Notes: generated from the sequence alone by a model not told the origin. 64,000 nt of DNA from Fasciolopsis buskii (GCA_008360955.1 LUCM01000606.1:70440-134439), one strand, 5' to 3'. Shown: positions 13,301 through 27,010, counted from the first letter of the stretch. Translations and numbers: made by a program.

Positions 13301-16300
13301 GCGCGCTTGGTGAGGTCCAACAACACTTGCCTGAGTGTGGCAGCCAGAAATCGCTGTAAACGAACGGAACGTCCACAGTCTACCAACATGAGCGATAAGA
13401 CGAAAGAGAACTGTAATAAAACAAACCGCCTTAATTCAAGCGATCCATGACTGCATCCGATGTCCGTAAAATAATCTTGAATAAAGAACACGAGGACGAA
13501 GCAACGGAGGGTTAATACTTCAAGTCAAAAATAGAGAGTGACTAAAATCAGTGTTATTACCAGTAAGTTGGACAGGAATATTTGAGTACCAGGAGAGGAA
13601 TGAAGAGACGAGGAGGAGGGAATTTTTAACCAATCTAGCTGTTACAGTGGCACCACTTTTTTGCGGGGGTCCAGTGTTTCTTGTCAATCCTGTCTTTCAC
13701 CGCGTCCGACACGACCCAAAAAACCGAATTAAATTGCCCAAAGTTTTGTGGATGAATTGGCAGGTAATAAATAAGTCAGCAGCTCTGTTTCATGTCTATC
13801 CACGGAAGATCACACGACGATACTGACGGTAGTTAAAGGCGAAGGGTCTAAGGTGGTAAAATGTCCAGGGTCTGCCCGAAGACTGTGTGCTATTGGATGA
13901 AGTGGGGAAAGTGTCGATATGAAAGATGTTGTTACTCAGCCCCTCAGTCGGCCTGTCTCAGGAATAGCGAAGTTAAGATACTTTGACCGCGCAAAATTTG
14001 GTGGCTGGTGCTGGGTTATTACTTGAAATCTTTGACCGCCTAAGGATTGACGACTCTCATTGTCAGCTTGTCCAAAGGCAGGTCGGTAAAATAGGAGTGG
14101 GAGAAAATGCAGGCGAAGTCCGACTGCGCATGTTCCTGGTGATTCCTCAGCAGGTCGCACCAGCTAGGAGACCAAAGTACTTTAATGAATTTTAATCCAT
14201 TGTCACCTTCACCACTCGAGCTGTAGAATCGACCTTACACTATGCCGGTAACTTTTTCACAGTTGCCTGATGGTCCAGCAAAGAATTCACCGTTTTTCTG
14301 TCCGTCATGCTTTTGCAAGTAACTGACCAGGTTCATAGCTGCATTGGAATGTGCTGCTATTTCTGTTTCCAACTGCTTCCGCACACGCCCTATCGTGGGG
14401 ATAGGAAGCCATAATGATATAAGTTAAAACAATGAAACTTCTTTGAAGGCAAACATACGGGGTGCGAAAAGCAAACAAATGTCGGCAGGTACAGAGCAGT
14501 TTCCTAAATAGAAAATATTTGCCCGTATACACCGGCTGGGGCTAAGTAACACAAAGAGTCAGAAAAAAACGCTTGTATGCAGGTGCTGAAGGAGGCCGGT
14601 ATAAGGGAGCAGTAAATGGAAAGTGCTGAGCCTAGTGCAAACCGTAGTGAACCTAATAGTTCACCCATGTCTCAAGAACCTGCTTCTTGGCGACAATTTA
14701 GCTGGCGGTCACTAGTGAATGGGCCACATTCAAACAAAAGGACTTTTATAATTGTCGACAGGGAGCAAGTTCCATCGTTCAGAACGTTTATTTGAAGAAA
14801 GTAGTTCCAAGATCCAGTTTCATCTCCAAAAAGCGGATATTCTATGGACGATGTCTTCAGCCAACTACTGTAGCCGGGTTAAGGCAGTTGAATGAAGAAG
14901 AAAACCAGACGACCGTCGACCTAGAGCGAGAACCGTGGGTTGGGCTCGATATGTTCTAAGCATAGAACTGCAAGTGACGAGGATTTTTCGGCTAACATTA
15001 GAGAAAGATTATAATAATTATTAACTGAAAAGTCTTTATAAGCGCTCTAGTTAGAAGCAGCCAGACTCCGACATGCAGACAAAAGTCACAAAACAATATT
15101 TCATGAGGCCGGAAGGTCTTTTAGGTGAAATCAGTGGGTCCTCTGGTCTGGGAACTAAACAGCCAAAAATATCAGACAAATTCAAGGCTACTTGAGTGGA
15201 CAAATAAAACTGTCAAACTGAGAAGCAGGTCATGCATTTTCGAGGCAACAAGAGTGTCCGATAGTCTACAATTCCATCCACAAAAACATTAAACAACTGG
15301 CCGAGACATCCAAGATATTCTCAGCGTAGGGTGAAACAGTATCCGGTGGAAACCATAGACAGTTTTGTTGCTGTTAGCAAATAAGAGCTTGAAAAAGAAA
15401 AGGGAGAAATATAAGAAGGCCTTGAACACTACTTTTTAATTCATAGAAAGCTACGGCAGCCAGAAAATTTACGTTCGTCGATAGAAGACAACTGAAAGAG
15501 GTTTGACATGTAAGAATCAAACCGTGTGCACGGCAAACCTGCGCTCCAACGAAGGCAAAGTTAAGAGAGCGAATAAGCTAAGGCGAAACGGTTGAAGATC
15601 CTTTTCGTGTTAAAATGATGATAATCCGGTGGCTTTTGTCTGCAGCTTCAGTAGAAAATTGCGGTATTCACGTTTGCGAGAGGTGCAGAATGCCGGAAAG
15701 CCCCGTGTGCATAAGACTGCCGCTGATCAAATTGCCTGCTGTGAGCTATGTTAACAGCCTGGGCATAAATCTGGGTTTGATTGAAGAGGATGTTTTTTGT
15801 CATAAATTGGCTCCCTCTTGTGGTAGGGTTGTAAGAGGGGTCTTTCACCGCAGAAGAGGAAACCTGCTCTAAGGTAGTGCTTGAATGCCGCAAGCCAGAA
15901 GGTTGTCACTACTTTCCTACCAAGCCGTCGAGACCCGTAAGCCAAGTGCGGCAGTTCCGTGATAGGGATTTACTTATGCTTGACAGGCAGGTTCTACAAG
16001 GACTAAATTCTGACCAGCGTCATAAGTAGAACTGGGTACCTTAGGATGGAAATCAAATTTCACGGTCGTCGAGACTAAAGAACTAAATGCTTCGTCAAAT
16101 GCAGCAGCGAGTTCGGTATAAGCATTTGCGGCACTCTGAAAGGTTAAGCATTGCTTTTGATTTTCATCGAACGAGAGAGTTTGGTTGTTTGTAGTATCTC
16201 AATGACATGCTTTCTGTCTCTTCAGTACCGCTGTCAAAAGCTCGGTTTAAATTCTGTGAGAATCCAGGGAGGTGCAAACCAATGGATGGACCAAAGGTTT

Positions 16301-19300
16301 CGAGTTAGGCTAGTAACCTTTGTTGCGATATCCAACCCACGTGATTTTGACGATTGTGGCATGCACTTTTCCTTAAACTATTGAGCTAGAACCTTCCTCC
16401 AGTGAGAGCATGAAGTTACATTCGAGTTTGTATGCCAATTTAGGGGACCTCTTAACATAAAGCAATTGCCGCATTTGTTTGAGCGCAATATCTAGGTCAC
16501 TTGGCACGAATTCTGCTCCTAAAAGGATTCGGCATTTCGCTGAGAGACAGAGGGGCGGCAGACATCATCCTGCATTCACTCCCATGCATGTGTCCCATGG
16601 TTTGGCTGGACGCATCAGAGCGTCCAAGATGAAACTTAAATCCCAAAGACGATTATTCCTGGTGGGCGATGTGCTGCAGTATGTCCAACAGCCAGTATAG
16701 TTAAAAAATTTACAAACTTTGGTTTGGTACTGTATATGATTCCCACAGATGCTGAGAGCATCCAGACCCCCCAGTTTGACGCACCCGATGAGGAACTGTG
16801 CAGCTGAATTCGGGTATTCCGTCAAAGTTGGGCGAAGCGAGGGACCATCAAGGAAATTTCACGTCGGAAAACTTCATTCCCTCGGGGAACCTGGTAGTCG
16901 GATAGATAAATTTGATCTCTTTTGGAGGACATGGTTGGCCGTGGTTCCATTACGATCATGGTGCTATAATTGGTAGATCAAGCAATTTCCCGGAGTGCAC
17001 CGAACTTATTCACCGCTGGGAAAGCATCTCAACACTGGAAGGGGAATCTGTAGGTTGTGCCACTTCGTGGTAGACCTGTTTCGGAAGTCGAAATCTGCTT
17101 TGATGGTGAAGTTGCGTCCAGAGACAGGAGTAAGGTTTGGGGAAGGCCATGAAAGGTGACGGATAAGCTGGAAGCAGGTGGACTAAGGCAGAAGCCAGTG
17201 TACCCCACAGTGATGAATCCGCAAGATTGAGGTTAGAGGTTGTTGTGCGGCTGAAGAGGTTTTAACTTTCGTGTTTATATACTGTAGGCCGGTCCTAAGT
17301 GCTGGCGGTGCACGAGCCATGGAAGAGTAGTGAAGGTAATATGAGGTGGAACTGATTGAACTGGTGACTGCACGTTGCTGCCTTTGACATAAAGTTACCA
17401 GCTCTGGAAATGCGTTCAATGCAGATGGAGGTCTGCGGAGCAAAATTCGTATGTCGTTGATCACGCGGTGAGTCTCAGTTTGTGTCGGTCAAATGCACGC
17501 GATTCACAAGGATTTTGAATCGCGGTCATCAGAAAAAGAATTAATTTTGACCTGACTATTGCTGGAGGCACGCCACGATCATAACGGTGCTATGGAAAGG
17601 GCACTGCAAAACCAGAAATGGCCACCAGTTTGCGACTGGTTTTGAAATACGGCTCGACGCGTGCAACAAGAGAGAAAGAGGCAGGTGGTTGCAACTATGG
17701 GTGGGCCATGTCTCGGGAAATCGGTCGCCGTTTTGTCTAGAGCATCGATAACTATATCAAAGCTGGCTTCTGGATCAAAATTAGCTAGCGAAATGAGAGA
17801 ACCAAAAGAATTTTTGATCGTTTAAAAGGTATCTTATACCTTTGAAAATGACCAGAAGCTTTTTTGGGCGCCATTAGGTTACTTTGTGAAGGATTTCACA
17901 TGGTGAAGGCCCTGTATTTTGAAATAAATGTTGTGGTTATGCGTCTCCTTAAAAGAAAAGCAGCCCGCAGATGCTGAAACTCACTAATTTCTTCCACGTT
18001 TTCCTCCAGAAAAGATCCACCTTCTTGTTTGAACGCATGATCGAACTGTCCCACAAAAACTTTAGCAACCTAGTTTCATCTCAGGTGACAAAAATAACAC
18101 GCACTGACACTGAAAAAACCGCCGAAGGCCAGCTGTATGGTCCACTTCGTATTAACCGTAAGCCGAAGTGTTGTGGCCACAGGACTTTCTACTGGGACCA
18201 ACGACAATCCAACTTTGTGCTCGGGTCGGCTGCACCATCCGACGTTGTTCCGACCGGTGAGGGGTCTTTTGGCGCCAGGCCATCAACTGATCAGGTTTGC
18301 AGGGTTTTGTGGGGACCACCTTAGTAACCTGCAGGAACACATGGTTATGGAAAAGATGAGAGCCTGGAAAAGCGCCAGCAAAGGAAAACAAATGAAAGAT
18401 TTTATTAAATTTTTTGATGAGGATTTGAGATGTTTCAGCCGTGATGAGCAGCCCAAAACTGATATCCCATTTGAACACTAAAACTTGCAATCAATCTCCA
18501 TAAAGATACCTCTTGGAGTCAAGGTGACGCCAGTGCTCGGCCGTCAAAGGACGACGGGACAGGTTCACGCAACTGGGTCTTTATAAATTCACTGAATTCC
18601 GGCTTCCCTTTATTGGGTTTCGGTGCGATTTGGAAACTATGGTACGAAGTAGAATACCTTGATTTCGGGTGCAGTTTATTCTGGTTATGCCAATTTTATA
18701 GGTTGAGCAGAGGCTTTGGTATACGGACGCCATGAAAAGTATCAGTCTCCCCATTAGATAAAAAGTTTGTTGAAAACCTAGTGTTTAAGAGTGAATGGCT
18801 CGCGGCCTCGAACTATAAGGTTACTTTTCTTCGGAAATTTGGAAGTGTAGAGTTTCCTGCATTTTTGTTGTCATCAGATAACTCAAGCAGTGATTGTTTG
18901 CCCTATTCACCCCCAACTCCTTTCCCATTTCCTTTTCGATTACATGTTTCGTTTACCAAAAAGATTTTGGCCCCAGTGATATTTGGCCATTGTTAATCAT
19001 TGATGGGAAGGACATCAACGTACTTTATTCTTCCAGAATTACATGTTGGCAACTGCAACCTCTGCCATCCAAATTTCCATAAGGATCCAAATGGGTTACC
19101 ACTGTTCACTGCGTTTTGGAACTTGACTTTCAGTCTTTATCTGATTCTTGAACACTCCAAATTAACTCACAAGTGCTTTATGCAATTTTTTGATGTACCT
19201 GATTTCATCAATTTAACCAGGGCAAACATCTGTCTGAACCAAACCCCCAATGACTGGCTAAACTTCCAGCATCACATTTGTTACGCAACCTATGTCTACG

Positions 19301-19490
19301 AGGTCGAAGATCAGCTTCTTTTCATTCACCCGTGAGTCTAAGTCTATAAATCTGTCAACTAAAATCGTATTTTGCTCTTTTTCTTCCCCACAGTTAGAAC
19401 GGTGGCTGTGGAAATCTTCGTCGCAATCTTCCACGTTGTACTCTCTAAAAGATAATAGGACAACCAGCCACGCCGAGTAAACTGTTAAAC
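7341..19490. other. Long unassigned region, no gene recognised
   Basis: About 12 kb with no recognisable protein family, RNA gene or repeat shared with the rest of the window. ORFs reach 117 codons (17,971-18,324) and overlap others on both strands at 18.1-18.5 kb, so at most one can be real. The plus-strand ORF at 19,000-19,335 (111 codons, ending just before GTGAGT at 19,334) and the short open stretch after TTTTCCTCCAG at 18,011 have splice-like edges, but I recognise nothing in them. Confidence 0.45.
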
Positions 19491-19491
19491 G

Positions 19492-19525
19492 TATATATAT
19501 ATTTATATTATATATATATATATAT
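19492..19525. repeat. (TA)n-rich microsatellite
   Basis: Imperfect TA repeat interrupted by TTTA and TTA. It makes a spurious IYIYNINIYI stretch in the minus-strand ORF running across it. Confidence 0.9.
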
Positions 19526-20555
19526 GTCAATCTGTACGTCAGCTCACAGTGGTTATCGTCAAGGGCGGCTGATTGTGCGTCAATGCAACCTTTCAAAGCG
19601 ATGATAATGCAGAAGCATATGGGTAATGTTTTGTTTTTTGTTTTTCTTCACTTCACTGGTTTTCCCTCACCTTGGCCACGCCTCAACAACGAGTACCTTC
19701 CACTGCACCCATAGTGCTGTCCAAAATGCTGTCGTTTACAAGCATAACAAGGGTTGTGCTTGATTCATCAGACGACTCGCAGATGCCAGGTCTTTTTAAA
19801 CGAGGTAGATAAGCCAAGACATTAGCTACCCCTAGAGTGTCAGCATAAGATTAGAATTTCTGCAGTGATAGTTTTTATGGCTTTTGTACACTACGCACAA
19901 ATGCACCCGCAGAAAATCCGACCTTCCACTAACAGTCAACCAGTTATTTTGCAAGTAGTTTCTGAACACTATCCTGGGCTTGTCACAGTTCAATTTCTTC
20001 CATTTCAATACTGTGCCAAAGGCAAACGATGCTAACATAACTAATGAAAAATGGCGGCCCACGATCCATGCCGATACCACAGGCGAACATTGCTCGTTCG
20101 CACTGGTTGATATATTTGATGGAGTAAGTAAAAAGACTTAAGGTCATGCAGCAGCAGCTAGTAGGATGTTGTATAGGTGGCACCAGAAGAGAGGCATATT
20201 ACAAGGTTACTTGTACTCTGTCGTAGGATCCAGCTGCTGTCAAACTCTTCTCTGGACGATATTGCCGCGGTTAGCCGATTCACTAATTCAGCTCCTTCTA
20301 GATCATATAATCGTATCGGAAATTCCAAAAATACTGTAATATTCACTATTCCAAACCCTCAACCTATAAAGGATATAAAGCAAACCACAACTGATGCAAT
20401 ATTGGATATTGTCTTAGTCACTGAATGAGACTAGGAAAGTAGGTTCAGCATAAATTCTGGTGCCACTCGACGCAGTTTCAAGGCAATAAAACTCCTCCGG
20501 GAAACAATCAAGATATCAGATACGATGACCGTTAACAGCCTGTGAAACTCCACTC
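19526..20555. other. Unassigned sequence next to a LINE fragment
   Basis: No gene is recognised. The minus strand here would be the 3' continuation of the CR1-type RT fragment at 20,560-20,770, but frames are broken and only vague resemblance remains. The plus-strand ORF 20,177-20,428 (83 codons) ends in TTDAILDIVLVTE, superficially like the LLDLVLT end of CR1 endonucleases; it is too little to call. Confidence 0.4.
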
Positions 20556-20559
20556 GGCA

Positions 20560-20770
20560 AAACTCGGTTCTACCGAGAGGCGTTTGTTACCCACAAACTG
20601 AGTACCGCACTTTCCAGCGCATTGATCAGTAAGTCTAAATCATTTTGAAGTAGGAATTTGCAAGTCACCACCTCTATATCCCCGTAAATTACAGAGCCGA
20701 AGCAGCAGCCTGAACCACTCTGCGCTAGCACAATCATTAAGAAATCCTCCTTCAAAATTCGGTCAAGTCT
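20560..20770 (-). pseudogene. CR1-type LINE reverse transcriptase palm fragment (decayed)
   Basis: On the minus strand one frame gives FLNDCAS near 20,744-20,724. The adjacent frame gives VIYGDIEVVTCKFLLQNDLD followed by LLINALESAVLSLWVTNAS. Together these match the YVNDCA....... (F/Y)ADDIKVW..I........LQ.DLD.L..W...W.L..N..KC section around the catalytic YADD box of CR1/Jockey-type RTs. The YADD aspartates are degraded (YGDIE) and a frameshift separates the two parts, so the fragment is dead. Flanks do not extend it convincingly. The assignment rests on motif order rather than long identity. Confidence 0.5.
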
Positions 20771-23700
20771 GTAAATGACACAAGCGTAGTTGCCACAGCG
20801 TCCGGTTTACAGGCGATATCCTTTAAACCCAAAATTGTCCATTGTTCTTCTGTCAGTCCCAAATCTTATTTTGTCTGATAACTCCGAATTTTGGCACTGA
20901 AAGGGATTTTGCCGCCGTCAAGAACGTCCATAAGCTAACAAATGCATCTTTCATTGGACAATCAAGTATAACCTACCCCATGTATATCAGTGGATCATTA
21001 AATAACTTGCTAAACTCAGGGTCCTTTGCCCTGCTAAAGCGAAAATATTTTGGTGGCAAGGGACCTCCGTAATTGTCTTTGCTAGTTTTGCAAAATGTCC
21101 TCTTCGTACTGCAGGAAATCAAATATTTCCGCCATTTACCACACTGGTCCAGTTTATATTTCATACCAATCACCGAAACATTGATCAGTGATCACTCCTC
21201 GCGCAACACCATCGACACTTCCGCGACCAAACAGGGCGCGGAGGTGGCTACCTTGTCTGGCTCAGAGTAGCAGTTCCATGCTTAATACCATCCAAGTTTC
21301 CACATGGTCCAGAGATGATGTCGAGGATGAAGATCTTCCGAGTACATGTTTGTCTCGCTCATGGTCCCCCCAATATATGCACAGATCATACCAAAATTCA
21401 TGCGACAAACGTCATATGAAAAACTTCGATTTCAGTAGACAACAGCATAAATAGTCAAGCATGAAATTGCACTTTTTCATCGAGAAATGACAAATTCCTT
21501 TGGTGAAAATCCACCGGTTACAAAGTTATCCAGATGGCGAATAAACTAGAATGTTTGTCGATATCCGTTTTGGCCAACAAGTCTATAACTAAGCGTGGCA
21601 CATTGAGAGCCCGTTGAGGAAAACAAAGTAAGATTAATTCAAAGTAGTTTGGGGGTAGGCATTGCTAGAAACTTGGCAATAAAAAACAAAGGCATTTGAA
21701 GTGGCCGCGCTATCTGTGGCGATTTTGATGTACCTTCCGGAAACTGCAGCACAAACTTGTTACTGCCCCATATTTCAAAACGTTGAAAATTTCTAGGTTG
21801 GTATCCATTGGTTAATTACTTTATTTACTTGTCATTTTAGAACACGAGAAGTATTTTTGCAAGGGGCAAAATTCAATCCGTGGTGGGATTTAGTGTAAAG
21901 CACGTCCTGGCACTATCTACGCTTCCGACCGATTTACATCAAGCTGACATAGAACCAGTCTGTTCAGAATGAAGTTCACTAAATTCCATTGGGTTGAAAT
22001 TCAGGATTTCTCTCGAAGATATTGTCAGTTCTGTACAGTTTTTCCTTTTTTAGAAAAGGGAAAATATCTTCGTCACCGCGTGGTCGAAAATTTTTCCTAC
22101 CCGCAGTGCAGTCTCTTTTGGTCCCTTTGTGAGGCTTTTTACTTTACTTGTGTTAGGGCGAACTTATTGAACAAGAAATCGGATTAAGTTTTTTAAAAAC
22201 ATATCTGTGGTGCTGGTGTTCTGCAAGTCACAAGATGCTCAATGCTTTCTATTACTCCTTAGTGCAGCTGTATGCTCCCTTCATGGAGCGATTAGGCCAA
22301 GCCCCACGTCTGCTGACACCTGCAAAATTTAAATACTATTCACAAATATCTAGGTAATAGTGCAAGAATTGCTGCAGATCTCAAAGCTTTGTACGGCCCC
22401 ATAAGTCCCATCCGTTGCAGCCTTCTCTTAACTATCGTGGCTAGCTGGACCTCCAACGAGTCCCAAGCCAACTATCTGCTTAATATATTCCTTATGAGTC
22501 GTATATTCCGTCACACAATCCCTTGACATTTTCCCTTCTTTTGTTATTTAAGTTATCTTTCCTTGCGTATATTACAGTCCGTGGGGTTCGCCTCAAAAAT
22601 GGATACATTACCGACTAAGACTTTCATGCAATTATCCGTTACCAGCAATTCTTTTTTAACCTAATATTACCCATCTTGCCATGGTAGATATTACCCTGTT
22701 CGCTCTTTCTTCCATGGGACGTGAGCAAATTTTCGTCACTAGCTTTGCCACAGTTCATGGTCCCACAAACTGGATGTCCTGGGACCGTACGGGAAGTAAA
22801 ACGCTACTACTGTCATTAGCAATACTAAAACACAACTACATAATATCCGTCAGATGCGGTCCTAACTTATATTGCATGTCTGCCCAAAAGACCATTTTAT
22901 TTCTGCTCCTCCCTGTCCGTTTCATGCTTTCTGGCCCACGATAATCCTCAACAGCATGCCTGGCCCAAAAGTTCCTTTCTTAGTACAGAGTATCAGTACG
23001 TGCACGTCCAAGGGTCCCTCTACTGTTACTTACGCCCAGTATGCAGTCGTATACTGCTTAACCCAAATTAGTTATTTAACTACATTCTCCCGATTTCTGA
23101 CTGCAACTCACTCCAAAATCCATAAGTGTACTCGACAGTTACAAGATCCTGCCGGAAATGAAATATTTCTATGCAATTGTGACATCGCCTTATGTACTGC
23201 ACAAGGCCCAATAAATTCGACAGTGGTTTCAACAGTTTTCACCGATTTCATTGAAGCCACGAACATTTTAGCTGCCACCATGTGCTAGTTCCTTAATTAA
23301 AACTAAATTTATGTGGGTTTCGTGCTAAGGATTTCTCGACAGGGGTTTTTAAAAGGAATAAAACAGATGGCAACCAGTAGGACAATGTGCTGCAAAAGGA
23401 AAGGGACAAGAGAGTAACGAATCCGATAGTTCTGGCTGCAAAAAGGGTCACGTAATCCTCCCGCGCCAGACAAAAGCATATTTGGTTCTCTTGCTGACAC
23501 TGCTGCAACAAACAAAACGGGGTGGTGAAAGAGGCCATTAATTTGCAACCCGCGGACTATACGTGCGAGGTTGATTTATCTTGTGGCTCCCAGCTTGAGT
23601 GATGGTATTGCCTGGCATGTCTCAGCTCTTTCTGCACTCATCTCATGCGGTTTTCCGTTTCGAGCATTTAACTTTTCCTTTGTATAGCTCCAGAAACGGT

Positions 23701-26485
23701 TATCCGACGGAGTTAGTTTCACTGCCCTGGTCACCCAGAATATCGGTCTCTCAGTCCAGTATACTGCAACGGGAGGGTCTTGCCGAGCGGTCTCAAGGAG
23801 TACTTTGCGATATACGGTTATTCTCCATCCTGCTGGGGGTTTTGCGATCGATGAAAATGTTACCTGGATCGCCTCATCATAACTTTTGTCTCTTACGGTT
23901 TTAGCTACCCGGAATTACCTTAAGTTTCAATCAGATCTCCCTTGCCGTATCCGCCACTGTCGGTAGATTAGGAGAGTTGCATTGTAACGGGCACTGGTCG
24001 AGACCTCCGGAAGCGCTAGACATCCGTAAAAAGCTCCAATGTATCAGCAATGTATCTCATTGCTTATCACCATCATTAGTGAAAGCAATGGTCCGCTGGA
24101 GATGCTAGACTGTTGCCAAGTATGCATATGAAGCGACCATTGACATACATGTTAAATCTAGTTAGGTCCATCAAACAGCAAAAAACCATTCCCTTTGAAA
24201 ACTAGAGATGTGAATACCATACAAGTGAATGTGATCATAGGTACGATAGGGAGCACTGCAAATGTCCCACCAAAAGAGAACTTGACTAGGAAAAGAGAAA
24301 TGAGATAAACACAGAAATGCAAAGCGGAGTGGAAAAAATCGATAACTTCACCTGACGGCAACACTAAACTTAAGGCACAGGAAGTAGGAAATGAATATTT
24401 GGAACTCCAGCTATAGGAAACGTGGAGCAAAGAGAGACTACTAAAAGCTAGACATAGAAACCTGCCCATCGCAAAATCCCAATAACTTTTTATCAACCAT
24501 CCAGGTTTAGAGGATATCTTAACGTCCGACGAGTGAAGGCCTCTCACCATTGGTAACGCTGAACGGAGCTACTGGTACAAAACAAGCCCAGATAAGGGAT
24601 ACGGAAGGTACTCAGAAAGGGCGGGGTCACCGGTCAGCCAGAACAATCCTATTGGGATTTGTAAACTCAGAGGTGATGGGATAGCTTTTAGGCTCGGCTA
24701 AGCACCTGTGGCTGCATGGGCGGCAAGCGGTTTAACGTACTAAATGGTTCAGTCGCAGTTTGGGAAGATTGTTGGGGCCCAGGGATGGGAACAGTTGACT
24801 GGAAACATCGCAAAACACCCCCCTGTGCAGGGTCGCGCTGCCCAAAATTCCCGAGAGCAATAGATATGACGATGTGGTTAAGCGGGATATCACTAGTGAC
24901 AAAAATATTATGAGATAAATTCACTCTATGGTGCACCGCTGTATACGTCAATTGGACACAACGCAAGAAAATGGGGTGGTGGCTCACAGGGAGAAGTAGA
25001 AATCAGCGAGAAAGTGGAAAACGCAGTGTTGTGCACGAGGAGCAGAGACAGGATAGAGAGAACAGTTCAGCAAATACTCGAAAAGAAGAAAGGTTATCCA
25101 TGGAACTGTCAGCTTTCCGAACAAGAATGGTCTAACGAAGAGTGAGGATATGTCACAATGTTGCGCCCGAACTCCACGATGGAATAAAGCGCAGGGTAAG
25201 CTGGTTTGAGGGGGAGGTGCAGTTTTGTTTTCGCTATTGCATGTAGTATGATGAATTGATAAATGAAGTCGTTTGCCAAACCGGTGGGAGTAAAGTCGCA
25301 ATAACCGAGATGGCCTGGAGGTGGCTGTCTGAAAAAGGTCATATCCTGCAGAATTTGCTGAAATAGTACCACGACTACATGTAGAATATTTTCAGTGACA
25401 TGCAAGAAGATTCGTGTCCAACTAACAAAGGAGGGCCTGGTTCATAGACAGCTAGAAGTAATCCGACGCACCAAACATAATCACAGGTGATCAATCTACA
25501 TCAAGATGAAAAATAGGAAAATCGTCCATGGTTATCTCAACTGGGGTCCAAATGTCACAGAGGAACTGACGCGGGAAATAAAAAAATAACTGCAGGAGCA
25601 AATGAGTTGTAAATAGCTGGAAATTTTAAGGGTCCGGAAAGTGAATGGGATACGTGAAGCTGTGTGCACAGTGCGAAAACGGAAATGCTTAAGCAATGAT
25701 TGACTTAATATGAAGAGGAAAATAGGTCATCAGCCATCAGTTCTGAAAATAATTATGGCAAATTACTAAAACAAGATATTTGATGTCACTCATTGCTTGG
25801 TAAAAGTGATCTCATTATGAACAGCTTTATTTTTCGTCGAAAGCTGGCAAAAGTCTTTGAGGAAAGAAGCGGGATGTTAAAATACTGGACACAAAAGATT
25901 GCAGGCCAAAGCGGGTTTGCCGGCCTAGCCTACCAGCAACAAAAAGATCGACTGGAAGTAACATACTGACCGACTTAAAGAAACAGTCTGCAGCTTTAGA
26001 ATTTACCTCTCCCACTCAAAGCGAAAAGGCAAAATTAAAAGGCAGATCGGTGAACCCCTAAGGTAAGCAATTTAATATGATGCAGTGACAGGTAGTGGAA
26101 ACAATTACTCGCAGGTTGAAGGGAGCCAGGGGTAATATGCTAAGCATGGAAACCAAGCAACAAAAGCTCACAGGGTGGCACGGAAAGAGTTGACGTTATC
26201 ATTGCATCGGGAACGCAAAAGAACCCAAAAAGGTATTTGCGGTGTAAAATGTCATATGAGGCCATTAGAAATGGCGATTGGACGGTTATGGCGACCCACG
26301 GATTAGGTTTTCGATGGCAGCAATGAAGCAAAGGTCCTCAGCAATTGCGCGCCAGTAGGTTGGGGTCAGCAGGTGCTGTCCGACAACGTCCTAGCTACAA
26401 TCGCCATCACTCAGGTACAAGTAACTGGAGAAGGATATCAAGGGGTATTGGAATAAACAAACCCAAACAATTGTGGGGTTCCTGG
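20771..26485. other. Long unassigned region with chance-length ORFs
   Basis: No family recognised. The longest ORFs are 22,872-23,288 plus (138 codons, threonine- and serine-rich) and 24,158-24,550 minus (130 codons, hydrophobic because of T-rich codons). With stop codons expected about every 17 codons at this composition, one or two ORFs of this size are expected by chance in six frames of 64 kb. No introns, exons or RNA genes could be supported. Confidence 0.45.
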
Positions 26486-26489
26486 TGGG

Positions 26490-26760
26490 ATCTACCCAGC
26501 TGTCGCAAATTCGCCGCAGTTACAAGTCTCTATAGAAAGAGGGAGTGAACCTACACAGGTGGGAAAAGATAAGATGCCGTTGCAGCTAACACACGGAACA
26601 CAGTCTAACGGTACAAACACATTCTTTCAATCATTCTGATTCGATAGAAAATGACAACACGATTGTCACTGTTCGCGGTTCATTGCCATATCTTTCAGTG
26701 TCTCCAGCCGGCTAGTTGACGAGTCTTTCGGACCCCAACTACGAAAAAGTAAGACTCCTG
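26490..26760 (-). mobile_element. RTE-like LINE 3' end, copy B (C-terminal codons and 3' UTR)
   Basis: The minus strand begins near 26,750 with ...GTTGGGGTCCGAAAGACTC, reads SRLETLKDMAMNREQ and continues into the 3' UTR found in copy A (47,570-47,760) and copy DE (60,890-61,080). It includes GCAACGGCATCTTATCTTTT and CCCACCTGTGTAGG. A short gap removes the TCACTTGGATATTCAC part of the tail, and similarity fades near 26,490. This is a 5'-truncated insertion keeping only the last part of the ORF, the usual outcome of incomplete target-primed reverse transcription. It abuts a CR1-type RT fragment of opposite orientation at about 26,760. Confidence 0.85.
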
Positions 26761-26761
26761 C

Positions 26762-27010
26762 AAGATTCTTGGAGTAATGTTAAGTGAGAGAGTCAGCAAA
26801 TACCTATGCGAAATGCTTAACGCTGTATGAAACGCAGCATAGATTCACAAGGGGTAGCTTGTATCTGTCCAACCTGATTCATAGTCGAAGCTGTAGACGA
26901 GCGTGAAGGGGAACCATAGTGGAGGTATCGTAATTAGACTTCAGCAAGAGATTTGATTAGGTAAATCACCAAGTGGTGATCGAAATCGCGGGCTCTATAT
27001 TAGAACGGCT
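26762..27010 (+). pseudogene. CR1-type LINE reverse transcriptase, motifs 1 to A (decayed)
   Basis: From about 26,762 the plus strand reads KILGVMLSERVSKYLCEMLN, then after a frameshift LYETQHRFTRGSLYLSNLIH, and further on VEVS, stop, LDFSKRFD, stop, VNHQVV. These match, in order, the CKILERV......YL segment, the QHGF..GRSC.TNL motif and RT motif A (VVYLDFSKAFD.V.H..L), which holds a catalytic aspartate. At least three in-frame stops and one frameshift are present. Motif B and the YADD box are not seen downstream. On the upstream side the fragment is cut by the minus-strand RTE-like tail (copy B). Confidence 0.65.

Noticed and set aside
20177..20428. ORF ending TTDAILDIVLVTE, like the LLDLVLT end of CR1 endonucleases
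   Set aside because: No GDFN or YRPP motif upstream, and it lies opposite the minus-strand RT fragment; chance cannot be excluded.
22872..23288. 138-codon plus-strand ORF as a gene
   Set aside because: Length expected by chance in this amount of sequence, no motif, no splice signals that add exons.
24158..24550. 130-codon minus-strand ORF with hydrophobic stretches as a membrane protein
   Set aside because: Hydrophobicity follows from T-rich codons; there is no family signature.
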